A DNA stretch of 64,000 nucleotides, taken from NCBI GenBank assembly GCA_963575645.1, contig OY754464.1, positions 6,820,001 through 6,884,000 on the forward strand. Reading direction: 5' to 3'. The translations under genes were made by a program, and so were the position numbers. This document shows positions 33,470 through 45,116 of this stretch, in pieces; the first letter of the stretch is position 1; each line of letters begins with the position of its first letter. Under the pieces are notes generated by a model that made no database searches, was not told where the DNA came from, and was given only the letters and a program-made list of their open reading frames with translations. This stretch comes from Xanthostigma xanthostigma. Lineage: Eukaryota > Arthropoda > Insecta > Raphidioptera > Raphidiidae.

Positions 33470-33550
33470 TAATTTTAACAACAATAATTTTAACAATAAC
33501 AACTTTAAGAACAATAACTTTTACAATAACAACTGTAACAACAATAATTT
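33470..33550 (+). repeat. Degenerate ACAATAA simple repeat
   Basis: Imperfect repeats of TAACAATAAC-like words. Confidence 0.6.
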
Positions 33551-33570
33551 AAAACTTTTTATATATAAAT

Positions 33571-33613
33571 CTTCTAGATTCTCCGAAAATGGCATAAAGT
33601 TTGCCGAAACGTC
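33571..33613 (+). ncRNA. Hammerhead-like motif, PLE-tail type
   Basis: CTCCGAAAA precedes a small stem (GGCA / TGCC) and GAAACGTC. The first core strand is poor; the second (GAAACGTC) is intact. Probably a decayed PLE terminus of another lineage. Confidence 0.3.
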
Positions 33614-33746
33614 AGACAATAAAATGCAATAAAAAAATACCTTCAGTATTTGCTAGTAGTTCATCGATCCTATGCCACCAGGATTCATCCTTAATCTTAC
33701 AACATTAAAAATATACTCATTATGAAGTGAAAATCAGCTATAATAC

Positions 33747-34084
33747 ACTAGCGGTCCCGCCCGGTTTCACCCGGGTGCAAAATAATGAAAGGGGGGGGGC
33801 ATGAGTACGCACGTTCATCTCGTTTACCGAGAGGAATGTTGTGTCCAAATTTCATGATGATCGGAGTTACCGTTCAAAAGTTTTTGTCGGACGGACAAAT
33901 TTGGATTTACATTTTGCAACATTTTTCATTGATGCTCCGCTTCTATTGGTCGTAGCCTGTAGCCTTCCTCGATAAATGGGCTATCCAATTTAAAAAAAAT
34001 ATTTCAATTCGAACCAGTAGTTCCTGAGATTAGCACGTTCAACCAAACAAACAAACAAACTCTTCAGCTTTATATATTAGTATT
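33747..34084 (-). repeat. Family A repeat, short form without tRNA-like module
   Basis: ACTAGCGGTCCCGCCCGG to TTTATATATTAGTAT, complete at both ends. The spacer and tRNA-Lys-like module seen in the 630-bp copies are absent. It therefore represents either the ancestral short form or a deletion. Confidence 0.75.
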
Positions 34085-34705
34085 TCAAGGTTTGAATTTT
34101 TTAAAAAATAATTAAGAAATTCGATTTTTGATAGAATTTCAAAACTTTGAAATCTTTTCTAAATTAATCCTATTGGTAGAAAAAATAGGCTGACGCCAAT
34201 AACTATCGTTATCATTATCAAAATGGTGAACATCTAAATTTTAACATTGTAGGTATTATGTTATATGACATTTTATGCTCAGTAGCATCGCTTGTCCGAG
34301 AAAACCTAAAAGGTTTTATAAATGCGACCGTGTATCAGTGGCGTGGATCAATATTGCCAAATACTTTTAAAAAAACTCTTCAAATGGAGATGGGCACATG
34401 AGAAACGTAATATAGATGGCAGCAGGTATATAGCTACCTAAGTTATGATTGGTTTTTATAGGAAAACGCGCTTTTTCTCTTCTAATAGCAAGTAACCACT
34501 TCTTTTAAGTTCCAAATCCTTTGGAAATACAAAAGTAACCTTTATAATTTGAACATTGATAAACACAACACATCGGCATTGAATGCTCCACAAATCGAGG
34601 TGGTTAAATAGGTGGCGCCTCTAGCGGTCAAGTTTGGCAATGCCCATCCTCATTGCTACGGTCTAAACAGAAAATCTCGAAGTTTGCCTGTAAATGTATA
34701 AAGAA
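34085..34705. other. No gene recognised
   Basis: AT-rich spacer. Nothing supportable. Confidence 0.35.
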
Positions 34706-35455
34706 ATAGTTGGAAAAACCAAAAGTGCACATCCCGCAAGTATTCCAGTGTATAATGAAAATTAAAAAAAACGTTTGAAAAAATAAAAAAAATAATTAAA
34801 ATTAAAAAAAAAATAAATAAAAATATATGAGAAATACCTACATAGATATAATATATAAATATTAAGTGGAATAAAATAGAATAGAAAAAAATCAATAATG
34901 TCGCGGCAGGAATCGAACCCGGGATCTTGCCACTACAACTCTGACGCCTTATCCACTGAGCCATAGCGTTCTTACACCGTGCCGCTGTTATCGCGGTATA
35001 GAAATATACCATTTATTCTACGGTAATTTTCTACATTAAATATATCGTTTTTTAAGTATAAGCTATTAAAAATAATAAAAATAGAACTGTTTATAAAAAT
35101 TAAACTACTGAACACATTTCAATGAATTTAAATAGGGTTCTGGTCTGATAGTAAACAAAGTGAATATAATATAAACCAAGGCGATTCGACCAAAATTGCG
35201 ATCTGTAGAGCTCGAACGTACGTACATACGTACAGACCAACCGACAACTGCTGTTCGTGATATTCAAATACAATTTTAGTAGTAATTATGAACTCGAATC
35301 GATCTAAAATGGTTTTGGTTTATAGAGCAGAATCTCCTCTTTTCAAAAAACTACAATTTGAATGGATTTCATGTGAAATTAACTTCTTGTATGAACGAAA
35401 GTCAGCTCTGACGCGCAAAGCGATAATACCGCTAGTTTAGCGGAATATGCAATAT
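34706..35455 (-). repeat. Family B tRNA-derived repeat, copy 3
   Basis: Starts ATAGTTGGAAAAACC. The tRNA-like module at 34900-34972 (minus) differs from the first two copies but keeps a CGGGTTCGATTCC B box and TGGCTCAGTGG A box. The 3' half is well conserved (TTCTGGTCTGATAGTAAACA). More diverged than copies 1 and 2. The 118-codon minus ORF at 34656-35012 is not a gene. Confidence 0.65.
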
Positions 35456-35840
35456 AGCAAAAATTCAACGAATCGGTTTTACACGCCACTGGATTTGAAT
35501 AACGTACGATCGAAATTAAAGCATTAAATGTTACACACATACGTATACGGAACCGCACAGTTAATATATATATATGTGTTTATTGTTAAGATAGTTATGT
35601 ATTGTTTGGTTGAATTCCAAATTGGATTAAGCATGTAACTGGCAGTCTAAGCACTTTGTGACAGGCGATTTGGTATTTTGCTGCCTGCCTTGTCCCTGCA
35701 TTTAAATCTCTATAAAGGTCCGTTTTATAATAATATGAACGTGGTTTGCTCCCTTTTGCTGAAACAATAGCGACCGCGGCGGTTAGGTTTTCAAAAATAG
35801 AAATGTCGACTCGATTTTCGTGCATAAAATAAAAGTCAAG
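35456..35840. other. No gene recognised
   Basis: Spacer with an ATATATATATGTG tract near 35563. Nothing supportable. Confidence 0.35.
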
Positions 35841-36167
35841 TATAATACGCGCCACGAATCTGAAAGGGTCGGAAGTTAGATGCGCATGCGGGCTTACGCT
35901 TGTACAGTCTGTTGAAAAACTACAAACTCGCAACTCAACAAAACTAAAATAGCAATAACAACTTGACGATAGCGTACTCGACTGTACTTTAAAGCAGGAA
36001 AGCGACAAGTGACAAAGGCAACGAGCGATCACGGCCAATCACCGACGAACGCACGTTCCGTGCAGGTAACTGAGAGATAGTGGGAGTATCAACGGCTCTA
36101 AAATGTGCCTTTGCGAAGCTGTTTCTGACTAGCTTCCGAACCTTTTAGATCCGTGGCGCGTATTATA
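35841..36167. mobile_element. MITE family H, copy 2
   Basis: A 327-bp element starting TATAATACGCGCCACGAATC and ending in the near complement GTGGCGCGTATTATA. It is inverted relative to copy 1 at 7259. The GC-rich middle (GATCACGGCCAATCACCGAC) is shared. The 147-codon minus ORF at 35595-36038 runs in from flanking DNA and is not conserved in copy 1. Confidence 0.8.
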
Positions 36168-36346
36168 ACTGATGGTGAAAATAAGTAGGATAAAGACATC
36201 ATTTCGATTTAAAGTTCGCAAAATAAAATATGTACTACAATAGATTTTGAAATCCAGTTCTGTAATGTATATAGGTATCTACACTTCTACTGTTTCCGGA
36301 AAAAAAAACATTATTTCAGCAATGAATTAAATTTTAACGAAAAATA

Positions 36347-36885
36347 TAGCATTTTTTTCTTTCTATTTTGAAGTAATCACTAAAACGCTTGTGACGTCAC
36401 GCCTCAGTGACAGCTGACATTAGATGTTCTCTTTATTGGTGCAGAGCTGTGGTTCAGAGGTATTTCTTAGAAAGGTATCTAAATTTACTTAATGCTATGA
36501 TTTATAATTAAGTATTTTCTTAAACGTAGGTACTTAGTTGTAAAAATAGTATGGCTTTCTTTAGTTGCAAGTTGACTAACCTCAAAAATAATATAAGTGT
36601 TATAAAATATCACAAAAAAAAAAAAAACAATGAAACAAAAAGTCAACTAATTAAATGATGCAGAAGTGAATGACCGCAAGATTTAAACGACACGGTGATT
36701 ATTTATTTATATTCTTTTTGATTTAAGAAGGCGTGACGTCATTCGGTGTTTCAGTCAACATGGCCGATTGCACTATTTTATACTTTTATTTTATTAAAAA
36801 TCTTATTAACCTCAATGTTTATAAACTGGGTCATTTTTTAGAATCCTTTCAACATATACTTTTCTCTGAAACCATTTATTCTTTG
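36347..36885 (+). repeat. Family F interspersed repeat, copy 2
   Basis: Direct copy of 10318-10840, with the same TGACGTCACGCC / GGCGTGACGTCA motif pair and the GTCAACATGGCCGATTGCA block. Confidence 0.65.
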
Positions 36886-38694
36886 ATTATTTTCATCATG
36901 TCTATATACTTAGTAGGTTTTTTTTGTTCAAATAGTTAAACATAATTATGGTAAAAATAGAAATTATTTGCGCGACTCGAAAATATAAAAAATCGAAATT
37001 AAACGAGTTAATCGTTAGTAAAACCTAAACCTTCATTTGTTTTTTTTCCGGTATAAAGAAAACATTTCCGGTTTAATTTAGAGAGATCGGAAAGGATTAA
37101 AATAACATTAAAGAGGACTATTGCAACTGATAAGATATGTCGTCTGAAAAAATAGCTGGCAGTCTGAGAAAAACAAACCAACACACATGGAACTAATCGC
37201 TTAGTGTCAGCTCACTGCGCAGGTCACAACTGCTGCAGTTTTATATAGCTGTTTCATATCCGAAATACATGAATAATATGTTTGTAATTCTAGACGACGA
37301 GATTGGCCGTCGAGGCAAAACGATAAAACCAATATTATTTACTTAAAAAACGAGTGTGCTTTAGACCACACGACTGAAGTAAAACTTCTTCCTGCCATAA
37401 TTTGTTATTATTCACCCGAAAATTCACAAAATATGAACTTTAAAACGAATTTACAATTTTATTCACTTTAAACGTAGAATATTTAATGTATTGAGCAAAA
37501 TATTGACTTATAAAATTGTTCAAGAACGAAATGAACAGTCTAATGTAAGAAGAAAGAAATATAAACATAAAGATAATGAAAACAAAAGTAATACATTGCA
37601 ATTCCTTAGCTCTCGTTGGATTTTAAGCGTAAATCTTTATGAAATATTATTTAAAGTAGGTTTACAAAACTTTTTTCTGTCACCCGATAGCGCCACTGGC
37701 AATTAAAGTATGTGTCATTCTATTGTTAGTACTGCTTATACTTTCGGCCACCTAATGGCGCCACTAGCCAGTGAAGTATTTGCCATCCTCTTTCTATCTT
37801 CACTAACTTATATCTCCTTCTCAACTTTACCGATTACACTTCCGTAAATCTCTCGTCACGCATTCACCAGCTTATTCCCCAAGTCAAGCGTGCGTAAAGA
37901 AGTTTTACTTCAAAATAAACAATATAATCATATTAGCCGGGTGCAGAGTATAAGAGTGGGGACAACTGAATCGATCGCAGCGTGAGCTGTGGACTAAATG
38001 TGCAATAAATCATGCAACGGTTATAGAGTATGATTTCATGTGGCTGTCAGATGTCATTTCCGTCGGGATCCCTGCGATATGGTTTATTACCGAAGCTTCG
38101 CGGTTTGAAACAATACTAACAAGGCAGTTTAATCTCACTCTATTGCCCGCTGGCGGCGCTAGTAGTCTTCGTGGAAGAAAACGTCGCATGATACTTTTTT
38201 TACATTTTTCCAAGTAATAATTATACTCAATATGCTTTCTTCAGTGCAACACTGTCTCCTTAACAGGTTATATAAATTTCATTAATTAAAAGATTCATTT
38301 AATTATTACTACAGTTATTTGAAAAATGCTCATTTGACAAAATCTTATAAGGGCATGAAAATTAAGGACGGTAGGCGGTGCTGCCGTCTCGCACCCAGCG
38401 AATACTACATTTAAGGAGGTAGTACGTAACATACCTTTCTCTGCATGAACAAGCAGTACAGCGAGCGGTTAATACCATTAACGTTGTGAAGACATTTATA
38501 TAAATATCCAGAGCAGAGACAACAGTGGACGGTTTGTGTTCCGTTCCGACGCGGACGTCTGACACAACTGTGCTTGTAGCGTCGTCTCCAGCGCCCTTTC
38601 CTTGTAAATTTTTTATCAACTAAATAACGATTCACAAAAATCTCGTAAACAATGTAATTTCTCTAAATAAAGGTGTGCACACTATCTTTTGAAT
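36886..38694. other. Single-copy-looking region, no confident gene
   Basis: About 1.8 kb with no repeat recognised. A GC-richer patch at 38360-38620 has two overlapping minus ORFs, one of which reads KGAGDDATSTVVSDVRVGTE and is followed by a donor-like AAAG|GTATGT, but no domain was recognised. GGCGCCACTGGC-like words occur near 37690 and 37755. This is the best place to look for further host sequence. Confidence 0.35.
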
Positions 38695-39127
38695 TAAGAG
38701 TATTCGTCCCTGCAAACACCCCCTGCACCCTTCATCTCAAATCTTTTCCCCTCGCCTAAAAACGGTTCGCGTTCTCCCGATGCTATTTTTAAAGCTAGAG
38801 GGTTCTTGTAAACGCCAAATGAAAGGCAAAGAATCAGACTACAGATCCTTCAGGCGATTTTTTTGAAAAACAGTTTCGGCGTTTCGCCTACGTTGAAATA
38901 TTACGTAACTTATTATTTTTTTCAAAAGGCTGTAAGTTTTTTCAGGAATTTTTTTTCAAAAAATTCGCCTGAAGGATCTGTAGTCTGATTCTTTGTCTTT
39001 CATTTGGCGTTTACCAGAACCCTTTAACTTTAAAAATAGCGTCGGGAGAACGCGAACCGTTTTTAGGCGAGGGGAAAAGATTTGAGATGAAGGGTGCAGG
39101 GGGTATTTGTAGGGACGAAAACTCTTA
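38695..39127. mobile_element. Foldback element, arms about 175 bp
   Basis: Starts TAAGAGTATTCGTCCCTGCA and ends with the near complement. The arms share TCAGACTACAGATCCTTCAG and its complement, with a loop of about 80 bp around 38870-38950. No ORF; the minus ORF at 38956-39228 is in an arm. Confidence 0.8.
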
Positions 39128-39204
39128 AGGATAATAAATACAGGCAGACTACACAAATTAAACTCTAAAATAAAAAGGGAAGCATATCTCTCTATATATA
39201 TAAA

Positions 39205-39387
39205 ACTAGCGGTCCCGCCCGGTTTCACCCGGGCGCAAAAGAAAGAATGGGGGGAGGGACATGAGTACGCACATTCATCTTAGTTCACCGAGGTGAATGT
39301 TGTGTCCAAATTTTATGATGATCGGAGTTACCGTTCAAAAGTTTTTTGTCGGACGGACAAATTTTGAATTACATTTTGCAACATTTT
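39205..39387 (-). repeat. Family A repeat, head only
   Basis: ACTAGCGGTCCCGCCCGG followed by the conserved head. It breaks off after TTGCAACATTTTTTT, where a half MITE of family H begins. Confidence 0.7.
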
Positions 39388-39503
39388 TTTGGTTCCGTGC
39401 AGGTAGATGGGAGGTGGTGGGAGTCTCAACGGCTCTAAAATGTGCCTTTGCGACGCTGTTTGTGACTAACTTCCGAACCTTTTAGATCCGTGGCGCGTAT
39501 TAT
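39388..39503. mobile_element. MITE family H, half copy
   Basis: Matches the right half of copy 2 from GGTTCCGTGCAGGTAGATGG to GTGGCGCGTATTATA, directly abutting a truncated family A head. Confidence 0.7.
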
Positions 39504-39945
39504 ACAGTTCACACGTGGAAACGGTTGTCTTGTCCGCGATTGTAATGCCCTGAATATTGTCCCTCCGTGTGAAACAGGCTTAAAGCAAAAGATCGTTTTA
39601 TTCAGTTCCAATATTAGCGACAGACCTTGAACCTGTCGGACCTCGTCAGTGCAGCTGTCGTTCAAAAATAATTTATCCAAAGAGACAACTTCGACGCTGC
39701 CAATTCGGCTTTTCCAGTTACAGAATTAGAATACGATATTTGTGGATGCAACAATACTTACATTCTTTTTATAGCATAAGGGCAGTAAGTTAGGATAAGA
39801 CAACGGAAACAGCCAATAAAAACATTGCAATTTCTTCCCAGAAATTTGATTTTGGGAACTGATTCTAGTGCTTCCTGGTGGCAGAAAATAAAAGCTGCAT
39901 ATGCTTTAATCAATTTTAAAGTAAACGTTACATAGTTCATTTATA
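39504..39945. other. No gene recognised
   Basis: Mixed-composition sequence without a repeat match in the window. The ORFs on the minus strand (39435, 39758) are unconvincing. Confidence 0.35.
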
Positions 39946-40149
39946 ATGGATAATAAATTCGAAATAAATATTACTGATATTATTAAGTATTTCGGTAATT
40001 CTAAAAGACATCTAGTAGGAGAACAGGCGTTTAAAGGGTATTACATTATTGTATGTGGTTTGAAAGAAACAAATAGTCCTAAGTCTAAAGTTCTCACGAA
40101 AAATGGAATGATATGGAACCCTTTCCACGCAAGTTCGGCTCGCAATTGA
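39946..40149 (+). CDS. Hypothetical 67-residue ORF, possibly element-derived
   Basis: An ATG-initiated frame that reads like protein: MDNKFEINITDIIKYFGNS, then HLVGEQAFKGYYIIVCGLKE and a Lys/Ser-rich part ending in TGA. It has balanced amino acid use and a hydrophobic strand (YYIIVCGL), unlike chance ORFs here. No known motif, signal peptide or splice site was recognised. It may be the N-terminal fragment of a mobile-element protein. Confidence 0.3.
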   Translation: MDNKFEINITDIIKYFGNSKRHLVGEQAFKGYYIIVCGLKETNSPKSKVLTKNGMIWNPFHASSARN

Positions 40150-40689
40150 TCCGTTTTTTTAGGCGCGCCCCAAACTTTAGCTGGTAGCGACTTATCTGTT
40201 TTAATTTATTAATAAGTAAATATAAAAAAAAATGTCAATAGAATGATGACAACTAATTCTAACCTCAACTTGAAAAATCACAAAAAAAAACTGTAGAAAA
40301 ATATTGTTCATTTGTTTAACAATATTTCAAATAAATTGTTTTCGTTTGGCATCTACTATTTTCAATGTATCATTCTTGTCAACGTTAGGTGGCAGTTTAT
40401 CAATACGCTCGAAAAGAACAGTTCTAGTATCCCCAAAGAAAAGACGAAGTGAGTCAACCATTACTCAAAAGAAAACTTCTTAAGAACGCATCGCATCACT
40501 GCAGATATATAAATATTTTGATACAGTACAAGATGTGTCGTCTTCGCACGCGGGGTTACCTTTTTTTTATTCTAAAAATACACTTAACATTCATTCCATC
40601 TTATTTTCTCTAAAACTTATTTACGTACTATACATTTAGACAACGATGGTAGACACTAGACTGGAATAAGTAGTAAGTAGTTTATATAC
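40150..40689. other. No gene recognised
   Basis: AT-rich spacer. Nothing supportable. Confidence 0.35.
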
Positions 40690-41179
40690 ATGACTGCCAT
40701 AGCCTGGGACTGTGTTGCTGGGGTGATTTCAAGTCAAAAATGTCTAATGAACATATACCCGGAACGCTATCCTAACTCACCTCGAAGCATTTGGAATTTT
40801 AGATAATTATTAGTAGGAATTCCCTACTAATTTAAAAACCATTTAAAAAGAAATCGCTTTATTGAATTAGTTGCTCAAAATGTACACCCATTGCTGTATA
40901 CATAGTCTAGCTCTTCTTAGAATTGAAGTGGTAGCTCTGCGAAGAGTTTCAGGATCAGCACGAATAAATACTAATGGTGCTTCTCAGCCATTTAATAATA
41001 ACAAAAGAAACAGCCGAACCTAATACCTGCATTAGTGGGCTTACTTATTTAAAACTTCAAATGCTTCTAGCTCAGTTGGGATAGCGTTCCGGGTTTATGT
41101 TCATTAGACATTTTTGACTTGAAATCACCCCAGCAACATTGTCCCAGGCTATGACAGTCATATCGTGGGACACCCTGTA
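40690..41179. mobile_element. Deletion derivative of a DNA transposon with long TIRs
   Basis: The arms of about 100 bp (CATAGCCTGGGACTGTGTTG..., ...GTTCATTAGACATTTTTGAC) are inverted copies. The right terminus continues to CGTGGGACACCCTGTA, giving a TACAGGGTGTCCC-type end; the left terminus is shorter. A transposase tail remnant lies inside on the minus strand. The right arm includes TAGCTCAGTTGGGATAGCG, which resembles a tRNA A box, perhaps by chance. Confidence 0.7.
40859..40985 (-). pseudogene. DDE transposase C-terminal tail remnant
   Basis: The minus strand reads ADPETLRRATTSILRRARLC, then after a one-base frame change AMGVHFEQLIQ and a stop. The pattern of basic helix, Cys, then G-x-HFE-L near the stop is typical of the tail of IS630/mariner-like transposases in insects. 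Only this tail survives and it is frameshifted, so it is not functional. It supports the DNA-transposon origin of the surrounding foldback. Confidence 0.45.
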
Positions 41180-41182
41180 TAT

Positions 41183-41518
41183 TACTAGCGGCCCATCCCG
41201 GTTTCACCCGGGTGTAAAACTGATCTGGAAATAGTACATTGACCTTCCCATCTACACAGCAGAACTATCAAAGTACACTGTTTTGATGTATCTCTAAAGA
41301 TTTGGCTAGCGTTGGCCATGTAAGCGTACGAAAACAGTTTTTTTTTATAAAACACCGTCATGCGATTTTTTACAAAATATTTACAAATTATATACAGAAA
41401 CCTTTTTCGTTTATCGCTCTTTCTATTAGTGAAAACCGTACGAAAATCCGTTCGGTAGTTTTTGAGTTTATCGCGTTCAGACAGACAGACGCGATCGGGA
41501 GACTTATATATATAGAGA
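41183..41518 (+). repeat. Family M SINE/LINE-like repeat
   Basis: Head ACTAGCGGCCCATCCCGG; 3' part with CCGTTCGGTAGTTTTTGAGT and CAGACAGACAGACGCGATCG, ending TATATATATAGAGAT. Typical of a retroelement-derived short repeat. The overlapping 89-codon ORF is not a gene. Confidence 0.65.
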
Positions 41519-41831
41519 TTATCAATACTATTGCTGGGTTTCAGAAAGGGTTGTCAAAAAACCCAATTTGACCTTAGATTGTGAACATACATATTTCTCC
41601 TTATAAAAAGCATTATAGAGTTCATAATTTATCTTGAAAAGCGATCTTTTTCTATGTTGAACAATCGTTTGTTTTTTTGTGAGTACAATCTAATGTTCTG
41701 GATAACAGGGAGTTTGAATACGACATTAGACTGCTCCTGATATATGGAAACTGTAATTATATAATCACATGCTAAGGTCATTGTCAATTTTTTGACAATG
41801 CTTTCTGTAGTCTAGCAGCAACAGTTTTAAC

Positions 41832-42110
41832 CAGGGATGTCAGACTAATTTTTCTAAAGGGCCATTTATAATATTTAGGGCGTGTTAACGGACCAGAATC
41901 TAAATTAAAAACTAAAGCACATACTAAATTAAAATCTTTATTTATCAATTTTCATATAAAGATAATAAAAAGAGTAAATTATCTTGAGATTGAGGATCCA
42001 GACACCTGAGGTTTCTTGATTTTGATAACCTCATTTATGTCAGGTGTCATATTTGAGGTAGTTCTTTTCAGAATAGATTCTGGTTGAAGGTCGTATCTTT
42101 GACATCGCTG
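41832..42110. mobile_element. Short hAT-type MITE
   Basis: A 279-bp element with CAGGGATGTCA at the left and TTTGACATCGCTG at the right. It is flanked by GTTTTAAC (41824-41831) and GTTTAAAC (42111-42118), 7 of 8 matching. The TIR form and 8-bp duplication are classic hAT. An internal CACCTGAGG / CAGGTGTC pair lies near 42005-42050. Confidence 0.7.
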
Positions 42111-42159
42111 GTTTAAACTAACATTAAAGTCTTCGCTGAATCTAACACTTTAAGTTGAA

Positions 42160-42225
42160 TAAGCGTTTACCACCAACGCTAAATCTACTTTAAAAGTAGG
42201 TTTAGCGTATACGAGAAACCGTGCA
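42160..42225. repeat. Short hairpin
   Basis: CGCTAAATCTACTTT and AAAGTAGGTTTAGCG form an inverted pair with almost no loop. Confidence 0.6.
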
Positions 42226-42901
42226 TCAATTTGATACTGATGAATGTGCATCAAGTCTGAACAATGTTATAGCTCTGCGACCGTGGAACCAGGTTTATTG
42301 ATCCCATTATGTAATAAGTTAATAACTTATGTACATGTTATTAAATTATTAATTCGTTTAATTATGAACTTCACACAATCATTGCGAAATACCAACGGAT
42401 ATTGCATTCTTTAATCATTTCCATGTTCAAATACTATCCATAATATTATTATATCAACAACAGAAGAAAAAATTATTACCCAAAGATTATTAAAATTGTC
42501 GGAACGCTCTGAGATTACACACAAAATAAGGCTTCGGCTCCCAAATGATTATTGACTTATTAGTCAACATTTTGCCAAAATTATTTTCCTATAAGGAAGA
42601 CAAAAAACCAATTTTGGTTTCTAGCGGAGCACTCTTTTAATTTATGTATGATTTACTTGAAAAAAGTTGACAATATTTGCGAGAAAAATGTTAATTTTTG
42701 AAGTCACACTACAACCTTATTAATACTTATCTGACAAAACTGTTCCGTCAGAAACCGAAAGTCAACCTTTTTTTTCGAAAAAGTTAAAAAAAATTGCGAA
42801 TATTTCTAAAAAAATTGGTGTAATCTATTGGGAGCGGTAGCCTTGCAGATACGGAAACAAGACAGCATCGTTAGACATATGTGCCTTCTTTTCACACGAG
42901 T
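42226..42901. other. No gene recognised
   Basis: AT-rich spacer. Nothing supportable. Confidence 0.35.
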
Positions 42902-42976
42902 AGTTAATTTGAATTTCGATAAATAAAATGCTTCAAGGTTCTCGAAGCATTTTTTATCGATTTTCAAATTAACTTA
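42902..42976. repeat. 75-bp hairpin
   Basis: AGTTAATTTGAA...AATGCTTC and the complement GAAGCATT...TTCAAATTAACT, with a short AAGGTTCTC-like loop. Arms of about 32 bp. Confidence 0.7.
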
Positions 42977-43277
42977 TTCATCTTGGCCCGCGGAACCTCT
43001 AAATTTTTCGTAAAATCCACTTTGGAAAGTCGTTGTCAATCCAAAATCGAGGACAATCCATTGTGTAACTTATAGCAAGAATATTGTCAGTTTAAGTAGA
43101 GCAGAGGTTGCCCCGTTCCATTTGATAGCCACATTCGACGGTCTGTCAAATGCTTGCGAGGCAACAGCTGCTGTTTATACACTTCAATGACAGTATTTAA
43201 CAAACGTCAAAGAAAGCAAAAGACGGAATATTGACACTGCCATTAAAGTGTACAAACAACAGTCGTTTCCTCCGCAT

Positions 43278-43828
43278 TAGTGATGTTTCGCTGCTGTTCA
43301 TAATGAACGACTCCCTTCTCGGAGCGAAGCGAGTCGCTTTTTTTTGTGAATGACTCACTCCGAGCGCCATTGCTCTGTGCTGAGCTATTCGCACATTTAC
43401 AGAGCGCACACAGCACAGGCCACAGAGGCACTAGTGAATTTTGCACGTACGGAGTTATCTTTGCTGAGTCATTTAATGTTGAATGACACACTGTAAGAGT
43501 AATACAGTGACTTAAACCATTCACATTGACGTCGTTGACAAAGATATAATATTGTAACAATACCTAAACATTATTATTGTTAAGCTTTTATTATACTTTA
43601 TAGTTTATCCGAAATGCGAATAATATAAAATCAGAATCATATTAAAATGAGCTCAGAACTGAGTGTGTGTATTGTGCTGTGCAATGCTACGTAACTCCTG
43701 AGCATGTGTGATGACAGTTCACACCTCTGCAGTCTGCACTCTTGTGTAGTGCGTACTGTCTAGTGTCGCTCCTTTGAACGACTCTTTTTAGTGAGCGAAG
43801 CGCACAGAGTCATGTGGACACATCACTA
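43278..43828. mobile_element. hAT-type MITE family I, copy 3, with perfect 8-bp duplication
   Basis: Termini TAGTGATGT and ACATCACTA are exact complements. CTCCGCAT is present on both sides (43270-43277 and 43829-43836). This copy defines the family boundaries: 551 bp, no transposase. The ORFs at 43197-43409 and 43243-43560 cross the boundary and are not genes. Confidence 0.9.
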
Positions 43829-44398
43829 CTCCGCATTAATTTCAGTCGTCTGCCGGATGACGAATGCCTCATTCCGTTGGTTAGCAGTCTCTGCTCTACT
43901 AGCCTTGGTTTTCTGTGTAGAGACTGATTGCAAGGTCGGTTTGGCAGCATGCTTAATTAGACACCAAGGCCCAAGAATGATAATTAAATTAATATTTAAA
44001 CAATCAACGGAATGCACTCTAATTATACATCAACGCCATATCATATTGATTAACAAAGCATGAGAAATTGCATTGGAGCATATCAACTATTCAACCCAAG
44101 ACAGCGTGGCTCTAACCAGTGATGGATTTATAATAAAGACCGCTGCACACGAGGCTGGAAAAAAAATACATGTTTGCATAGAACTTTAATTATGGAAATC
44201 TAGATGACGTTTCTTCTGGATTTAATATTATTAAAAATGGTGGAACTTTGGAAAGTGAAACAAAGATATTAAAAGAAGACGCTATTAATAAAAGCCAAGG
44301 TCTTGCGCTATGAACCAAACCCAACAACAAAAATCCTATTTGAATAATATTATTGACGGAGTGAGACAATATTTTTAACACAATTAATAAAAAATCGG
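43829..44398. other. No gene recognised; a family G terminus-like piece
   Basis: AAGACCGCTGCACACGAGGCTGG at about 44135 resembles the end of the 54.9-kb foldback. The two ORFs at 43791 and 43826 lie on opposite strands of the same DNA, so neither is called. Confidence 0.35.
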
Positions 44399-45112
44399 GA
44401 AGTTATTGTTTTCACCTCGATTTTCGAAAATCGAGTTTTCGTCAGATCTCGACGTTTTGAGGTCCTAGGAAGCTACTCCGATAATTTTGGCGCTGATGTC
44501 TGTAGGGCTGTATGTATGTGTGTATGTAAAGCTCTTCTTACTTTTCCGATTGAAACGCGGTTTGCGGCATCTGACGTGACTTTCCTTTTTTTCCTGAAAA
44601 TTAGGAATGATTCGGCCCAAAAAAATTTTGAGAAATCTCAAAACGACAAATTTCAAAAATTTTTAGAAATTTGTTTTTTGGGAATATTTTCTAAGCTACT
44701 AAACCCATTAATTCCAAAATATAATCAGCTCTTCTCCTCAAAAAGCTGCGTCGATTGCCGCAAACTGCATCAAAATCGGTTCATTTGTTCACGAGATATC
44801 GTGAACGAAACATTCGTAAAGATGTGTTTTTTTTTTGAGCTCAAAAAGCTAAAAAATAAAATTCTTGCTATATTTTATTTAATTTCTAGCGTTTTGAAGT
44901 CGAAAATAGCGGGCAGTTTCAGGAAAGGCTTTCAGGGTCAACCTTCTTTTCAAATGTTTCTTAAACTGTGTATATTGTTTTCTGGCAATGCGCTCTGTAA
45001 TCCAGCGGTAACTGTGAAAATACACTTAATTTACAAAATCCATCATCATAATCAAGATCATCTTACAACTACAGAATTCATCATCATCCAAGTGTTTACA
45101 ACTTAATCAAAT
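44399..45112 (+). repeat. Retroelement-like low-complexity region with open frame
   Basis: A 196-codon frame spans 44516-45106, but the product is Phe/Lys-rich with no domain. The DNA carries noncoding-repeat style words such as CATCAAAATCGGTTCATTTG. I treat it as a decayed repeat and not a gene. Confidence 0.4.
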
Positions 45113-45116
45113 AATT

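Noticed and set aside
35595..36038. 147-codon minus-strand ORF
   Set aside because: Mostly inside a family H MITE and not conserved in the other copy.
38362..38635. Two overlapping minus-strand ORFs with a donor-like site
   Set aside because: No matching acceptor or conserved domain could be recognised. Left as a region to inspect, not called.
44516..45106. 196-codon ORF
   Set aside because: Low-complexity Phe/Lys-rich product, no domain, and the DNA has noncoding repeat character.
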